The notes below the pieces were generated by a model that was given only the letters and a program-made list of their open reading frames with translations, was not told the DNA's origin and did not search any database. From Zygnema cylindricum (taxonomy: Eukaryota; Streptophyta; Zygnematophyceae; Zygnematales; Zygnemataceae), in NCBI GenBank assembly GCA_037447655.1, contig JBBHKE010001120.1, positions 114,946-178,945 of the forward strand: a stretch of DNA of 64,000 nt, given 5' to 3'. A program made the translations under genes and the position numbers. Shown one piece after another: positions 45,637 to 57,169 of this stretch (position 1 is the stretch's first letter; each line of letters opens with the position of its first letter).

Positions 45637-46417
45637 TGAAACTCTGTGTGCTCCATTGCCCACAGAAATCGCAGATCCAAAAGAAGCTGATCTAGATAGT
45701 GCCGACTCCAAGTTGATATAAACCCAAATGTTTGACCCCTTGACAATCAAAAACCTATTATAGCTTCACCCTTGTGAAATAAGACATTGTGTGTGGTCAG
45801 TTCCACCACAGAATATAAAGTTAGAATATGAGTTTTGGACACATTCCCCCACTTTGAATTTTTCTTAAAAATACACCCACCCTCCGGGCAAAGACTCTGA
45901 CCGGCTACACCCCAGAAAAGCGTTGACTCCCTTGAGTCCGCAGCAAAAAGAATCACTGAAAATGGTTAAGTAAATTGATAGTTTTGACTAGTCAAAGATA
46001 ACCTTTTGTAAAAGAGCTCTCTCGGAGAGAGGCTGCTACCTACTAAATTTTTTAAGTCTTATTCTTTCTCTAAAACTCTATCTATTGACGTACGGCACCA
46101 ATCAAATTAATGCGTCGTACAAAAAAGTACAGGTACCGATATGCTTTCTGTACGACCATTGTACAACATGGCCAAAATGTCGACACGTGTCAAATCGGGA
46201 TTTGTTCTAGTAATGTCCGGAGTTGCCGTAATCCAATGTTATCGCGCCACGTGTCACTCGATGTGGCGATGATCGCAAACCGTCGCGATTCTCTTCCGCG
46301 ATCTGGGCATCCTTCCCGGCCATCCGATCAAAACTAAATTTCAATCAAAGCTGTCATAAATACTTGCGCAGTATTTGTTTTGCTATCGAAACAAAATGCG
46401 CATTATCTATTTTTTCA
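45637..46417 (-). repeat. LTR of family C, minus orientation
   Basis: Inverted copy of 61508-62285 along its whole length (ctctctcggagagaggctgc, aacatggccaaaatgtcgac, cacgtgtcactcgatgtgg). On the minus strand it ends ATGGAGCACACAGAGTTTCA, so the Gag ATG is again 20 nt before the LTR end. No gag follows, so it is a solo or orphan LTR. The far end is uncertain by ~50 bp. Confidence 0.65.
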
Positions 46418-46827
46418 CCGTACCGTACTGCGTACTCTACATAACTGAATCTATGCATCTTGAATGAAGTTTCAGTTGAATGAATTAGTCTAGTTGTAAG
46501 TTTTTATATAATTATTAAACACTATATTATTTGACACTAGTCTTAGACTAAACGGTTAAGGCCAACGGCTAGTTTGACAGACGGCAGGTACTTGGATCAA
46601 ATCTTGGGTCCGTCAAAATCTTTTGGGTAACTCTATCAAGATTTGCCTTCCTGTCCTCTTTGGACAGCCTAGGCAGCCATGGATTTAACTTTTCCTCAAG
46701 TCTTCAGTGACTGCGACAAGTGTGGGGACTTACTGAAGAGTTAGAGGCAGGTTGTCAATGTCTCCTCTTTGCTTTTTTTTTTACAATCTCTAGACCTAGA
46801 AAATACTTGAATTTTAACACAGGAGGC
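46418..46827. other. Sequence without recognised gene, left flank of the gypsy element
   Basis: No coding motif seen. A poly-T tract lies near 46772. Confidence 0.4.
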
Positions 46828-47328
46828 TGTAAAAGGGATAGTAATATAACACCACACCCACAATGCACAACAGATTAACCCCAAGGATCCCCACGTAGCA
46901 ACAACAGAGATACACAATGTTCACAATAAGAGTTGAGCTTTATTCATCAGAAAGAGATTACAAGTTGAAAGCTCGCTGCGAAAGTCTATTGCAAAAGAGT
47001 CACCTTTTGACTAAGTCTATTTGGCTATTTTAACTAGTTATCTAACAGTCCACTTGGTATTACACATATTTGCACGTGGACCTTCTCGGTTAACCACGAT
47101 CTATCCAAACTATCTTCTAGAACAATATGGTCCAAACTACATTCTGCGGCGTTGCTATACTGCTACGCTGCGTTACTATGCTGCCACGTTGCGTTGCTAT
47201 GCTACATCACTAAGTTGCTACGCTGCTAAACTACGGTAATCTGGCATCGCAGCAGCGCTGCTCTGAACCGCAACTATAGAAGCCCTGTTTCTAACCTGCA
47301 AGGTATACTACTCTGTAACCCTATTACA
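46828..47328 (-). repeat. Chromovirus 3' LTR, 501 bp
   Basis: Read on the minus strand it is TGTAATAGGG to CCCTTTTACA, with inverted ends. The same last 9 bp (tgtaaaagg on the plus strand) adjoin the primer site at 58086. It contains repeated gctgc/gcgttgctatgct words near 47150-47230. Confidence 0.65.
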
Positions 47329-47578
47329 GTGCTTCCCACTAAGGATTCAGCGTCCCGCTGAACATTACCTACTCAGAGAAATTGTAGTTGGTGGAGTATT
47401 TCGTATGTCCCTTGAGGGTACTCCTCGAACTACTTCCGTAGGGTGTCCAATTGGTTATGGAGTTGCTCGCATCGAGTCTCCAAAATCGAGATATGGTGAT
47501 CCGCCACTGCTAAGCGTCTCTGAATGATCCGTTCCCGCGGTTATTACTCCCCCTCTTTTTGTGGAACTGCTGGCCCTT

Positions 47579-48651
47579 CTAGCTGTGGCCGGGCGGCCTC
47601 AGGTGCAGGTGCTTCAGGTGCGGGCTTTGGGGAGCTTCGAGCGCTGCAATTGGTCGGGCTTCCTCTGCCCTCTTGTCCGCTGGTTCCCACCGAGGTACCT
47701 TCCTCAATTTGAAAGAAATATATTTCTTGGCACCTCGGGCCCGTTGCAGAGCATTTTTCTTGGCCAATTTGAGGACTCGTACCTCGGCTGTGACTTCCGC
47801 CCGCGACATGATGTCGTGAACGCGGACATCCCAAGGGTGATATTGGCGGAGTATTATAGGAACATCCACCTGGTATCGATAATGATCCTTGACCACCACT
47901 AAGAATTGTAAGGCATGAGGGTTTAGCTGAACATAACCCTTATGATTATTCCCTAGGTCTTTTGTTCTCATAAACTTCCAGGCATGGTGTGACGACACGC
48001 TGGCAGGGATACGGATAGGTTCCCCAAGTTTTCCTATGCGACACTCTGCTAGCCACTCCGAAGGATCCCAATAGAAGCGTTTGGTAAAATTGAAGGCGAG
48101 GTCCAATTGCTGAGGGTCGATAGGTAGTGGAAAGAGGTAGTTGGGAATTTCTTCCCCTTTCTCACTCTCATCTTTCGTTTCTCCTTCTTCCCGTTGGAGA
48201 ATAAATACATCATCCCCACTAAGGTACTGTGCCTCCACCTTTTTTTTGGAGCTCTATGAGAACGCTCGCTGGTGGTACTCTCCTTGTTTGGGTCTCTCAT
48301 CACCTCCAAATCACAGGCACGCTCCTCCTCCGGTGGGGGTGTTGGTTCCTACTCCGGCTCGTCAGCGTCTGAGAGCTCATGATCTTCTTCATACTCTGGG
48401 TCCCCCTCTCGGAGTGGATTATACTCGGGGTTCTGCCAATTTTCTAACCCCCCCCCCTCGTTGGTTTCACCTGCTTTTTCCCCGCTACTAGTTGTCTCTT
48501 CTTGCTTCGTTGCTTCCACTATCTCCCTTCCCTTGTCCGCATTTACCATGACCTCAGCTGCAACTGACAATCTATCTTGGCGGAATACATCCTCTTGACT
48601 TATCTGTACGAGTCTTCTCCTTTTTGGTGGTTAAGAGGACGACGACGCCAT
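47579..48651 (-). pseudogene. Extra reading frame of the chromovirus, unknown function
   Basis: After the chromodomain and on the same strand, a frame begins MASSSS (48651), stop, PPKRRRLVQISQED (basic, nuclear-signal-like). It continues through an acidic Glu/Asp-rich region (48570-48349), a TAG, and PTPPPEEERACDLEVMRD. After a frame change near 48240 comes a 219-codon stretch (48238-47579) with IPNYLFPLPIDPQQLDLAF, FYWDPSEWLAE, and LRQYHPWDVRVHDIM. The two stops and one shift leave one coherent protein of roughly 350 residues. I recognise no family. It could be an additional LTR-retrotransposon frame or a captured gene. Confidence 0.5.
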
Positions 48652-49079
48652 AGATAGTGTGGTACTTGAGAGTTCAGGTAGCTCTAAGAATGAGGGCAGA
48701 CTAGCGGTGCGTTGCGAGATGCTCTCGAAACAGTTGCGACTAGGGTTGTCGCAAGGGCTGATGGCGGCTTTAGCTGAGAGGGTTGAGGGTTTCACTTTTG
48801 GACTCTTCCAGGCGTCACAACGTGAGAGAGTATCGTAGCCTCCAACGTTTCGTAGATTGCGCTGCTGCGATGATATCGAGGGTTCGACGTCGCCAATGTT
48901 GCAATTCACAACTGCTTGTATTGCTTTTCTGTTAGTGCAACGTTGGCGCTGCGATTCTCTGATGACGTTGTTACTATGCTGCCCTTCAGTGGCTCGACAC
49001 TCACAATGTTGAGGTCATTCATCATCGCCACTGCGCTTTCTCGCCGAGTTCCCATGATGACTGCGACGGTTGCGATATT

Positions 49080-50145
49080 GCGATTCGTTCCCTTATTGCG
49101 CCTGTTGCGACTACCCCTCCGATTATGCCGAGTGTTCATACTCTGCGTAAACCGGCGCAACAAATCGGGTGAATGAAGACCCTTTTTGTCCACCCAAGAA
49201 TTGTCCTCAACTCTGTAGCCTTTCCACCGCACTAAATATTGCTTGGAGTCAAAATTTCGTAATCGACCCGACTACAGAATTTCCTCCACCTCGTATTCAT
49301 CCGAGGTACCTTGAATTGGCGGCAGTGGGGTATACGGAAAACGATTAGGAAATATTGAATTGGGGTCCCGAAGCGGCTTGAGGAGACATAGAACACATTG
49401 TATATTTGCCATATTTTTGGAATATGAAGTTTGTAGGCCACTTCACTTATTTTGGAAAGCACCGTAAATGGCCGTGTAAAATTCGTTGCCAATTTCGTTG
49501 AGAGGGCACCCGGTAAGGACATGTTTGCCATATTAACACGAACTTTGTCCCCAACACTAACGACAATTTCCTTTCTATGAGCGTCGACGCGCGACTTTTG
49601 ACGATCCTTTGCTTGCTGGAGGGCCTTCGCCGCCTTATCGAGACCCACTTGCTGTTCGCGCAAACTCCATAGCGCAGAGTGTGGGGCAATTGGTAATCAA
49701 TAAGTTTTGTGGGAGGATGGGTTGCTGCCCATTTAGAGAGAATGGTGTAGCGTTAATGAACGAGTGAACAACACTATTGTACGCCACTTCAATTGTCATC
49801 AAATGATTTACCCAATCCGTTTGGTGCAACGACACATAAGCCATTAAGGCTTCCTCCAAGGTTCTGTTCACACTTTCGGTCTGACCGTCGGTCTGAGGGT
49901 GGTACGCTGTGGACATGGCTAACTTCCTTCCACATAACTCGAACAGACTCTTCCAAAAATGACTCACAAATTTTTTACCGCGATCGCTCACGATTTTCTT
50001 CGGAAGTCCGTGATGACTGAATATCTCGTGAAAGAATAAGTCTGCCACATCCTGAGCTGTATATGTGGTTCTCATGGGTAGGAAGTGCGCCATTTTTGTA
50101 AGGTAATCCACGACGACAAATATGGAGTCATAACCTTCTGGATTC
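49080..50145 (-). pseudogene. pol: Chromovirus integrase core and chromodomain
   Basis: Integrase DDE: first Asp in FVVVDYLTKMAHF, second in KIVSDRGKKFVSHFWKSLFE, Glu in TDGQTESVNRTLEEALMAY (50140-49850). The frame shifts near 49660 into KSRVDAHRKEIVVSVGDKV and the region before the chromodomain. Chromodomain: FDSKQYLVRWKGYRVEDNSW (49251-49190). Chromodomains bind modified histones and steer integration. The core begins abruptly at NPEGYDS because element A is inserted here. Confidence 0.85.
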
Positions 50146-51106
50146 TGTTGTCCATAGCCTATTTCAGCCATGGATTACTCACGGAAACACCCACAGACTA
50201 CCTCAAAAACAGCTGTGTTTCAGCCAGCACAGATTACTCCAAACTAAACAGAATCACCTCAAACTTCACCAATAATCAGTATACCATATACACTATAAAC
50301 TCCCAAAGTTACAGCTAAATCCACCAAGGCATCTAGAAGATATAGGCTCCAGAGTTTCACAAAAACAGCTGACCGCTTCACAAACTAACCAGTTAGACTG
50401 CTCACTGAATCTTACAGAGATACTAGAATACAATGAAACTTCAAACACATATAGATTTTATATCATAGAATAACTCCACAAAGTTTCACATGAAAGCATT
50501 AAACAGAGTGATCACACCAACAGGTCAAAGATGCAGAAAATAGTTTGCCATTGCTTTGATAAACTTGACTGCAATGCATAAAATAATCTAAGTCTTGCAA
50601 GTTATACCCAGAGTACGGAGGCATACCAGCCGTACTGTATCTACTCTAATAACCTAACTAGTCAAAAGGACAAACCTCTGTTGTACATAGTATTTACACC
50701 GTACTCTTCGTATGTCAGAAACCAAGCTACCACTAAGCAACTACTAAGCTACCACTACTGTACAATCATCATTACTCGAAATCTATCCTAGTCATATTAT
50801 CCACAGCTGCGCTAGCTGCGCTGGCTGCGCTTGTCCGTACGGATCATACAAATAGCCGCAGCTACGTTGACTTAACTGCGTCGCAGCTCCGCCGTACCGG
50901 CGACGCTTATTCCAACATTCCGTTTATTTTACATCGGATCGCTTCGCGATCCGCCGTCCATTTGTCACAGCTTGTTCACACCACTCAATTATATCAATCC
51001 GTTCGCTCCCCCAATCCGTGAATCTATTCAAACCTCCATATTAAATCTAATTAGCAGTTACGGGCAAACTGTCTCGTACGCACGAAACTGACTTTTCAAA
51101 ACAACA
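50146..51106 (-). repeat. Element A 3' LTR (keeps the Gag ATG)
   Basis: Minus strand: TGTTGTTTTGAAAAGTCAG to GGACAACA. ATG at 50171-50169 with MAEIGYGQ, 26 nt before the LTR end. It contains the hairpin ggatcgcttcgcgatcc (50937-50953) and gctgcgct repeats (50805-50835). Confidence 0.85.
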
Positions 51107-51970
51107 CTCCCTCGAAAATTTAGTTTCGTGCACCCATAAAATATGCAGCGTGTAATGCTATGTTGCTACGCTGCGCTAGTTTGACAACGCAGCGCAGTAT
51201 GAATACAAAGTGCAGCGTGTACTGCTATGCTGCTACGCTGCGCTAGTTGGACATCGCAGTCCGAGCTGCTTCTCTTTCTCACCCTTAATTTCCTCCTCGT
51301 AGCCTCATCTACTGAGACTAAAGCTTTTAAATTCTACACTCCCCTAAAGCTTTAGACTCAGTAGTCTATGTTGTATGCAAATATTTAAAATTTTGTATCA
51401 ACCTCCACTGTTCATCATACAAGAATTTGAGCAAAAACAACACATCACCACTGCTTTGCCGACGTCGCCATTGCTCCTGCTGGCCTCTGCCAATTCCCAT
51501 TCGCTTGTTGCCTTCTTGCAAAAAGTGTCATGTAATAGCTCCCCTTACGCCATAAATGCATAACCCTTGAAGATTTAGTTGCGTGCACCTGGAATAGAAT
51601 AATCAGCGTGTAAGTGTCATACACCACCACTCCTTTCGCTGCGCCGCTATGCTGTGTCGCTGTTCCCGACGCGAACTTTTTTCGATGATTCTCCACTGCT
51701 TTTGCTGCGCTCTGCCATGTCTTTCAAAATTTTCCTTCCTGAACAAGTCATTGCTTCCACTACCTCCTTCGTCTTCAAAAAAATTCATAAATAAATCTTT
51801 TTGTTTCTTTTCAACTAACTCAACAAGGAAGATTACAAATCTAAAATCCTACCAAAAATAAATCGAATGCTAAACGAAGTTGTCTTTATAAGACATGCTT
51901 GTATATAAGTTTCTCCAAAATTAAGATTTCTCTAAATACAAATTCTTAAAAAAAAAGGTCCTCCAGAAAA
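51107..51970. other. Element A 3' non-coding region
   Basis: Polypurine tract cgagggag (minus strand) abuts the 3' LTR at 51107-51114. A ~75 bp duplicated segment rich in gctgcg/gcagcg lies at 51146-51265. No coding frame is supported. Confidence 0.55.
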
Positions 51971-52837
51971 TCATTTTTCCTGCTCTCTTATCTTGATCAC
52001 TTTGTGAGTATGTTTTTTTCTACCCTTGATCCTTTGAATATTACATCTTCTTTTTGTTCTCTTCATGATTTTTTGTCTTGTTTGAAGGTTTGCTTTTCTG
52101 TCACAATTTTCTACTCGTTTAATGTCAAAAATATTGGTTTTCTGTTTCACCTTTATGTTTTTCTCCATAGATTTGCTACTTCCATCAACTTCATTCATCT
52201 GAGAAATTTTAATTTTGATTCTTCTTCTTTTCAGCTGCACTCTTTTAACTTTTGCATTTATGTTACATTTTTCACTCCTACAAACTTCTTTCCTCACTCC
52301 AATTTTCTGAAGAATTTTTCTTTGTTTTTCTCCTAGTTCAACAATTTTCACGGACACCTTATTTCTAGTTTCTGCTTCTAAGTGTCCATCACTTCCTTCA
52401 ACTCCTCTTACTTTAGTTAACAAACTTTCTTGTAAGCAATTTTCACTCACAGATTTTCTATTTGATAAGGTCACAAAAATCGTGTCCTTCTCTCTTTCGT
52501 CGTTCACCACACTATCTTTGGTGACATAACTCCTTCCACCAGTTTCCACATTATACACCTCATTCCTTATTCCAGTTTTCTTCATATCTCTGCCCGGTCC
52601 TTCTAAAAAAACTGGGTTTAGTTTATTAGTCTTTATGTGAAAGTATTTTTCGGCTTCCACTTCTAACTGACCTTCAATTCCTCTAATTTCTCTTACTTCA
52701 AACAACTCTTCCTCCTGTAACTCTTTGTTACTCACCAATCTGACGTCTGGAAAAGGGACAGACACCAAATCCTTTTCTGTAACCTCTTCCTTGACTCCAT
52801 TCCATGCAACACAGAAGGTCGGTAAGCCTTTTGTCAT
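51971..52837 (-). CDS. Element A second frame, unknown function
   Basis: A 288-codon open frame, MTKGLPTFCVAWNG at its start, rich in Glu/Lys and ending in a strongly basic segment (TRQKIMKRTKRRC, KGRKKHTHKVIKIREQEK). It follows the zinc knuckle in another frame. No protease, integrase or RT motif can be seen. Element C has an acidic second frame in the same place, so a long hydrophilic extension of Gag is a shared feature of these gag-only elements. The start may be by frameshift from Gag rather than at this ATG. Function unknown. Confidence 0.5.
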   Translation of the reverse strand: MTKGLPTFCVAWNGVKEEVTEKDLVSVPFPDVRLVSNKELQEEELFEVREIRGIEGQLEVEAEKYFHIKTNKLNPVFLEGPGRDMKKTGIRNEVYNVETGGRSYVTKDSVVNDEREKDTIFVTLSNRKSVSENCLQESLLTKVRGVEGSDGHLEAETRNKVSVKIVELGEKQRKILQKIGVRKEVCRSEKCNINAKVKRVQLKRRRIKIKISQMNEVDGSSKSMEKNIKVKQKTNIFDIKRVENCDRKANLQTRQKIMKRTKRRCNIQRIKGRKKHTHKVIKIREQEK

Positions 52838-52958
52838 TTGTCGAGTCTTGTCTCTTACTCACGAAAGCACTTGATTCCTTTCTTGTTGGGGTTCGAACTA
52901 GGGTGTTGTCCCATCCATCTTTGAAATTCCTTGTAACACATGCACTTTTATACGACGG

Positions 52959-53663
52959 ACATACCCTGAAGGTATGTCCTATATCATTACACTAAAAACA
53001 GTTCTTTGGCCGATCTCCGAACTCACTATTACTTTTAAATTTTTGAAACTGAGACTTAGATTCCTTTATATTCCTTTCACTTGATAAAACCTTTCTATTC
53101 GCCTCTTCATCTAGAATAACTCGTCTAGCTACAGTTATACTCCAATCATTTTTATCAATTAAAGTCAATCGATCTAGTGCACTCTTATATTCTTTAGGTA
53201 GACTTCTCATTAACAAGATAGCTTGTTGAGCATCTGTAAAGTTTCCTCCTGCCAAATTATTTTCTGCAAATAATACTTGTAAGTCAATACAGTGTTTCTC
53301 CATACTCCCTCCTACATACTTGTGTTCAACTATTTTGGTAACACTGCTAAGCCAATGATATAAAGAGATCTTTGCATACATACTTTCTAAGCACTTCCAT
53401 AATTCAGCTGCTTTTTTGAAACTTAGATATGACATTACTAAATCCTCAGTCAAGGAGTTCTTGATAACCCTTAGACACTCATGATTTTTCCTTTTCCATC
53501 CATTTGATGTTTCGGCCAAGGTACCGTCCACCTCGTCCATTAGCTCCATCATCTCGAAGTAGCTCTCGAGTGCACACTTCCAGTAGTGATATTTTGATCC
53601 ATCAAAGATAGGTAGCCATGGGTGTGGGCCCATAACCTGTTGTCCATAGCCTATTTCAGCCAC
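52959..53663 (-). pseudogene. gag: Element A Gag with zinc knuckle
   Basis: The frame starts within the 5' LTR at 53663, where the codon is GTG; the 3' LTR copy has ATG. The next codons, AEIGYGQQVMGPHPWLPIFDG, cross the LTR end and primer site. Copia Gag patterns follow: YHYWKCALESYFEMMELM, AAELWKCLESMYAK, AILLMRSLPKEYKSALDRL. The knuckle C-F-stop-C-NDIGHTFRVC (52998-52959) keeps all CX2CX4HX4C residues, but a TAG occupies its third position. With GTG and the stop the gene looks recently inactivated. Confidence 0.8.
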
Positions 53664-54598
53664 GGATTACTCACGGAAACACCCACAGACTACCTCAAAA
53701 AAAGTTGTGTTTCAGATAGCACAGATTACTCCAAACTGAACAGAATCACCTCAAACTGCACCAATAATCAGTATACCATATACATTATAAACTCCCAAAG
53801 TTACAGCTAAATCCACCAAGGCATCTAGAAGATATAGGCTCCAGAGTTTCACAAAAACAGCTGACCGCTTCACAAACTAACCAGTTAGACTGCTCACTGA
53901 ATCTTACAGAGATACTAGAATACAATGAAACTTCAAACACATATAGATTTTATATCATAGAATAACTCCACAAAGTTTCACATGAAAGCATTAAACAGAG
54001 TGATCACACCAACAGGTCAAAGATGCAGAAAACAGTTTGCCATTGCTTTGATAAACTTGATTGCAATGCATAAAATAATCTAAGTCCTGCAAGTTATACT
54101 CAGAGTACGGAGGCATACCAGCCGTACTGTATCTACTCTAATAACCTAACTAGTCAAAAGGACAAACCTCTGTTGTACATAATATTTACACCGTACTCTT
54201 CGTATGTCAGAAACCAAGCTACCACTAAGCAACTACTAAGCTACCACTACCGTACAATCATCATTACTCGAAATCTATCCTAGTCATATTATCCGCAGCT
54301 GCGCTAGCTGCGCTGGCTGCGCTTGTCTGTACGGATCATACAAATAGCCGCAGCTACGTTGACTTAACTGCGTCGCAGCTCCGCCGTACCGGCGGTGTTT
54401 ATTCCAACATTCCGTTTATTTTACATCGGATCGCTTCGCGATCCGCCGTCCATTTGTCACAGCTTGTTCACACCACTCAATTATATTAATCCGTTTGCTC
54501 CCCTAATCCGTGAATCTATTCAAACCTCCATATTAAATCCAATTAGCAGTTACGGGCAAACTGTCTTGTACGCACGAAACTGACTTTTCAAAACAACA
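53638..54598 (-). repeat. Element A 5' LTR
   Basis: 961 bp direct repeat of 50146-51106. It is followed on the minus strand by GGTTATGGGCCCAC (53637-53624), an exact complement of the initiator tRNA-Met anticodon arm as I recall that tRNA. Confidence 0.85.
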
Positions 54599-54603
54599 GA
54601 GTC

Positions 54604-54914
54604 AACGGCAGAGCCACTATAAAATCCATCGAAATCGCTTCCTAAGGGACAGATGGTATCGAAAGAGGTTGTAATAGTCCTTCACGACCTGATTCTGATT
54701 TATTCTTGTTATAAGAGTCACATGTCTTGACATAATCCGCGATGTCGCGTGTCATATTCAGCCAGTAGAACGCCTCAGCCACTTGTGCAATTGTTTTATC
54801 TCGACCGAAATGTCCACAGTGTGGCTCGTCATGACTCATTTTAAGTATCATGTGGCGTAACTCTTCGTTTGTCGAACATAAAATCGAGGCGTATAACTCG
54901 GTCTGTACCGCCAC
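54604..54914 (-). pseudogene. pol: Chromovirus integrase N-terminal domain
   Basis: LRHMILKMSHDEPHCGHFGR, then YWLNMTRDIADYVKTCDSYN, is the HHCC zinc-binding domain. The last Cys of the usual CxxC is Asn. PLSIPSVP, a stop and EAISMDFIVALPLT lead into the core interrupted by element A. Confidence 0.8.
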
Positions 54915-55487
54915 ATGCTGTTGGCGGTTCGAACTAAGATCTTTTGTTTGGCTAGTTCTTTTATTGCATAATCGTCGTCGTACGCCCCCTTAATCCTACT
55001 TAGTCACTGCTCATCCACTTGCACCGTACTTGTCACTGTGCTGACCTTTTGGGCTTTCGTTCAGTCCACCGTTGCGTGTTCGTTCTCACAACACTCTTGC
55101 TTTGGTCCTGCGATGGTTGCGATACTTGCTCCGTCACTGGCGCAGCGACACGTGGCCTTTTGGACAAAGCATCTGTTGGGTTTGTCTTACCCGGTTTTTA
55201 TTATTTTGTTAGCTCCGGTTCGAAGGTCTGAAAAAAGGTCATCCATCTGACTTATTTCTTTGACAACTAAAGTTGCGTTTAGAGATATTGTAACGCGAGG
55301 TGATCAGTGATTACAGTAATCCGCTTCCCTTGAACGTAGCACTTCCAGACTTCAAACACATTAATGATCGCCATTCTGTCATTTTTATGCATGGCCCAGT
55401 TAAGTTCTGCTGCCTCTAGTTTCCAACTGTCATAGGCAATAGTTTCCAACTGTCATACCCAATAGGTTGTAGGCCTTTTTCACGATC

Positions 55488-56500
55488 CTACATAAAAATT
55501 GCTCCAATAGCCGTATCGCTAGTGTCAGTAATTCCCGTCGAAGGTAACTCGGGGTCTGGAAAAGCTAACACATGGGCGATCACCATCACCATCACCATCT
55601 CCTTTAGCGTGTCAAAAGCTGCCCTTTGAGCCATTTTCCATTTATAGGGCACGTCATTCTTGAGTAGGTCCGTGAGTAGTGCAGCGATTTTTGCGAAACC
55701 CTCGACGAATCGGCGATAGTAGGAGCATAATCCAAGAAATCTCCGTAACTCCGTAACGTTAGTCGGCTGCGGCCACTCTTTAAATGCCCTATTTTTGTTC
55801 GTATCCACTGCGATTCCATCCCGACTCACCACATGACCCAAGAATTCAATTTTCTCCTTCAAGAAGTCACATTTACTTGTCTTCGCGTACAACTTGTTCT
55901 CCCTAATGACTTGTAACACCGTTCGCACGTGCTCCACATGATTCTCTAATGTCTTGCTATACACCAAAATGTCGTCCAAAAAGACTATTACAAAAGCGTC
56001 ATAATATTGCCGAAAGATATAACTTATCAAGTGCATAAAGGTCGTCAGCGCGTTGGTCAATCCGAATGTCATAACCAAGAATTCGAAATGGTCGTACCGA
56101 GTCCGAAATGCCGTTTTTTCCACATCTTTCTTCGCGATCCTAATTTGATGAAATCCGCTACGTAAATATATCTTTGAAAAATATTTGGCACCTCTTAACC
56201 GGTCTAATAATTCATCTATCCTTGGTAGAGGGTACGCATTTTTGACCGTCAACTTATTTAGCGCTCGGTAGTCCACACACATACGTAAACCTCCATCTTT
56301 CTTATTCACGAAGACGACTGGGGCTCTATGCGGTTACTTGCAAGGTTCGATTGCTTCGGCTTCGACTAACTTCACAAGTTGCTTTTTGAGTTCGTCTAAT
56401 TCGGTGAAGCTCAACTTATACATCCGATTGGCCAGGGGTACAACTTTGAGAACAATCTCTATCTTGTGGTTTACGTCGCGCTTCGGAGGCAAACCTTCCG
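55488..56500 (-). pseudogene. pol: Chromovirus reverse transcriptase
   Basis: Linker GLPPKRDVNHKIEIV and LSFTELDELKKQLVKLVEAE, a TAA near 56332, then [59 protein letters not shown] and the catalytic [10 protein letters not shown], then [13 protein letters not shown] and [20 protein letters not shown]. Family motifs are nearly complete. The RNase H that should follow (55487-54915) is decayed, with only scattered pieces. Confidence 0.85.
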
Positions 56501-56829
56501 AGAGCTTTGGGGGAAAGACATTAACATTCTATTCGCGAAGCTTTGTTACAACTTCCGCGGCCTCTAGGGAAGTCTTTCCTGAGTCGTCACCTCTTTTTGA
56601 GTCAAAGCCAGGATCTTTCTTACTCCATTCCTCCGGAATCCCCTCTTTCGTTTCCTATAGGGGTCGGAATGCCGCCATACAAATTGTCTCCTCTTTTTTA
56701 AGTTCCCTCTTTAGCTGTAAGGCCGAAAGAAGGCGTCCCTCTTCAAATTCCATACCAGCCGCTCCCACATTCACCTCAAACTCTTTTTCGCCTTTCCTCA
56801 CTTTGATGCTACCGTTTATCTAATCGATC

Positions 56830-57100
56830 GTCGGTTTCCATTTCCGCAGTCATGGTTTCCCTAGGATTACCTCATGGTCTCCAAGAGGTAATACATGAAG
56901 CGTGTCATATCACTGGAATTTCCCTATTCGGATGTGTAATCTCGGGGTGCGATGATTAATCGAGAGGGAACTTCCGTCGGCCAATTGAATTGTCTGACAA
57001 TCCGATAGAACCACGAGAGTTCAACTATTTCACCGTTTTCTCGTTGATGAAGTTTCCCAACGCGCTGGAGTCCACCATGAAGCTAGTTACGGTCACTCCG
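56830..57100 (-). pseudogene. pol: Chromovirus protease
   Basis: FMVDSSALGNFINEKTVK holds the aspartic protease Asp (DSSA instead of the usual DSGA), followed by a stop; then VLPLGDHEVILGKP and a further stop. It is degenerate. Confidence 0.65.
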
Positions 57101-57169
57101 ATCCGACCTTGGAAAATATGCCAGTTAACCTCATGACATTAAGCTTGCCTTTCTTAAGACTTCTTTGTT

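Larger units (their letters stand above)
50146..54598 (-). mobile_element. Element A: gag-only copia-type retroelement, 4453 bp
   Basis: Two direct 961 bp LTRs (50146-51106, 53638-54598) differ at about two dozen sites, nearly all transitions. The flanks GATTC (50141-50145) and GAGTC (54599-54603) are a 5 bp target duplication with one mismatch. Removing the element rejoins the gypsy integrase frame as PLTPEGYDS. Inside are Gag with a zinc knuckle and a second unknown frame, with no protease, integrase or RT. It must depend on enzymes from a relative. Confidence 0.85.

Noticed and set aside
52004-52336. 110-codon plus-strand frame rich in Phe and Ser
   Set aside because: Antisense to the Lys/Glu-rich second frame of element A; the Phe comes from reversed Lys codons.
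56338-56823. 161-codon plus-strand frame
   Set aside because: Antisense to the chromovirus protease-RT linker, whose motifs (GLPPKRDVNHKIE, LDELKKQL) read clearly on the minus strand.
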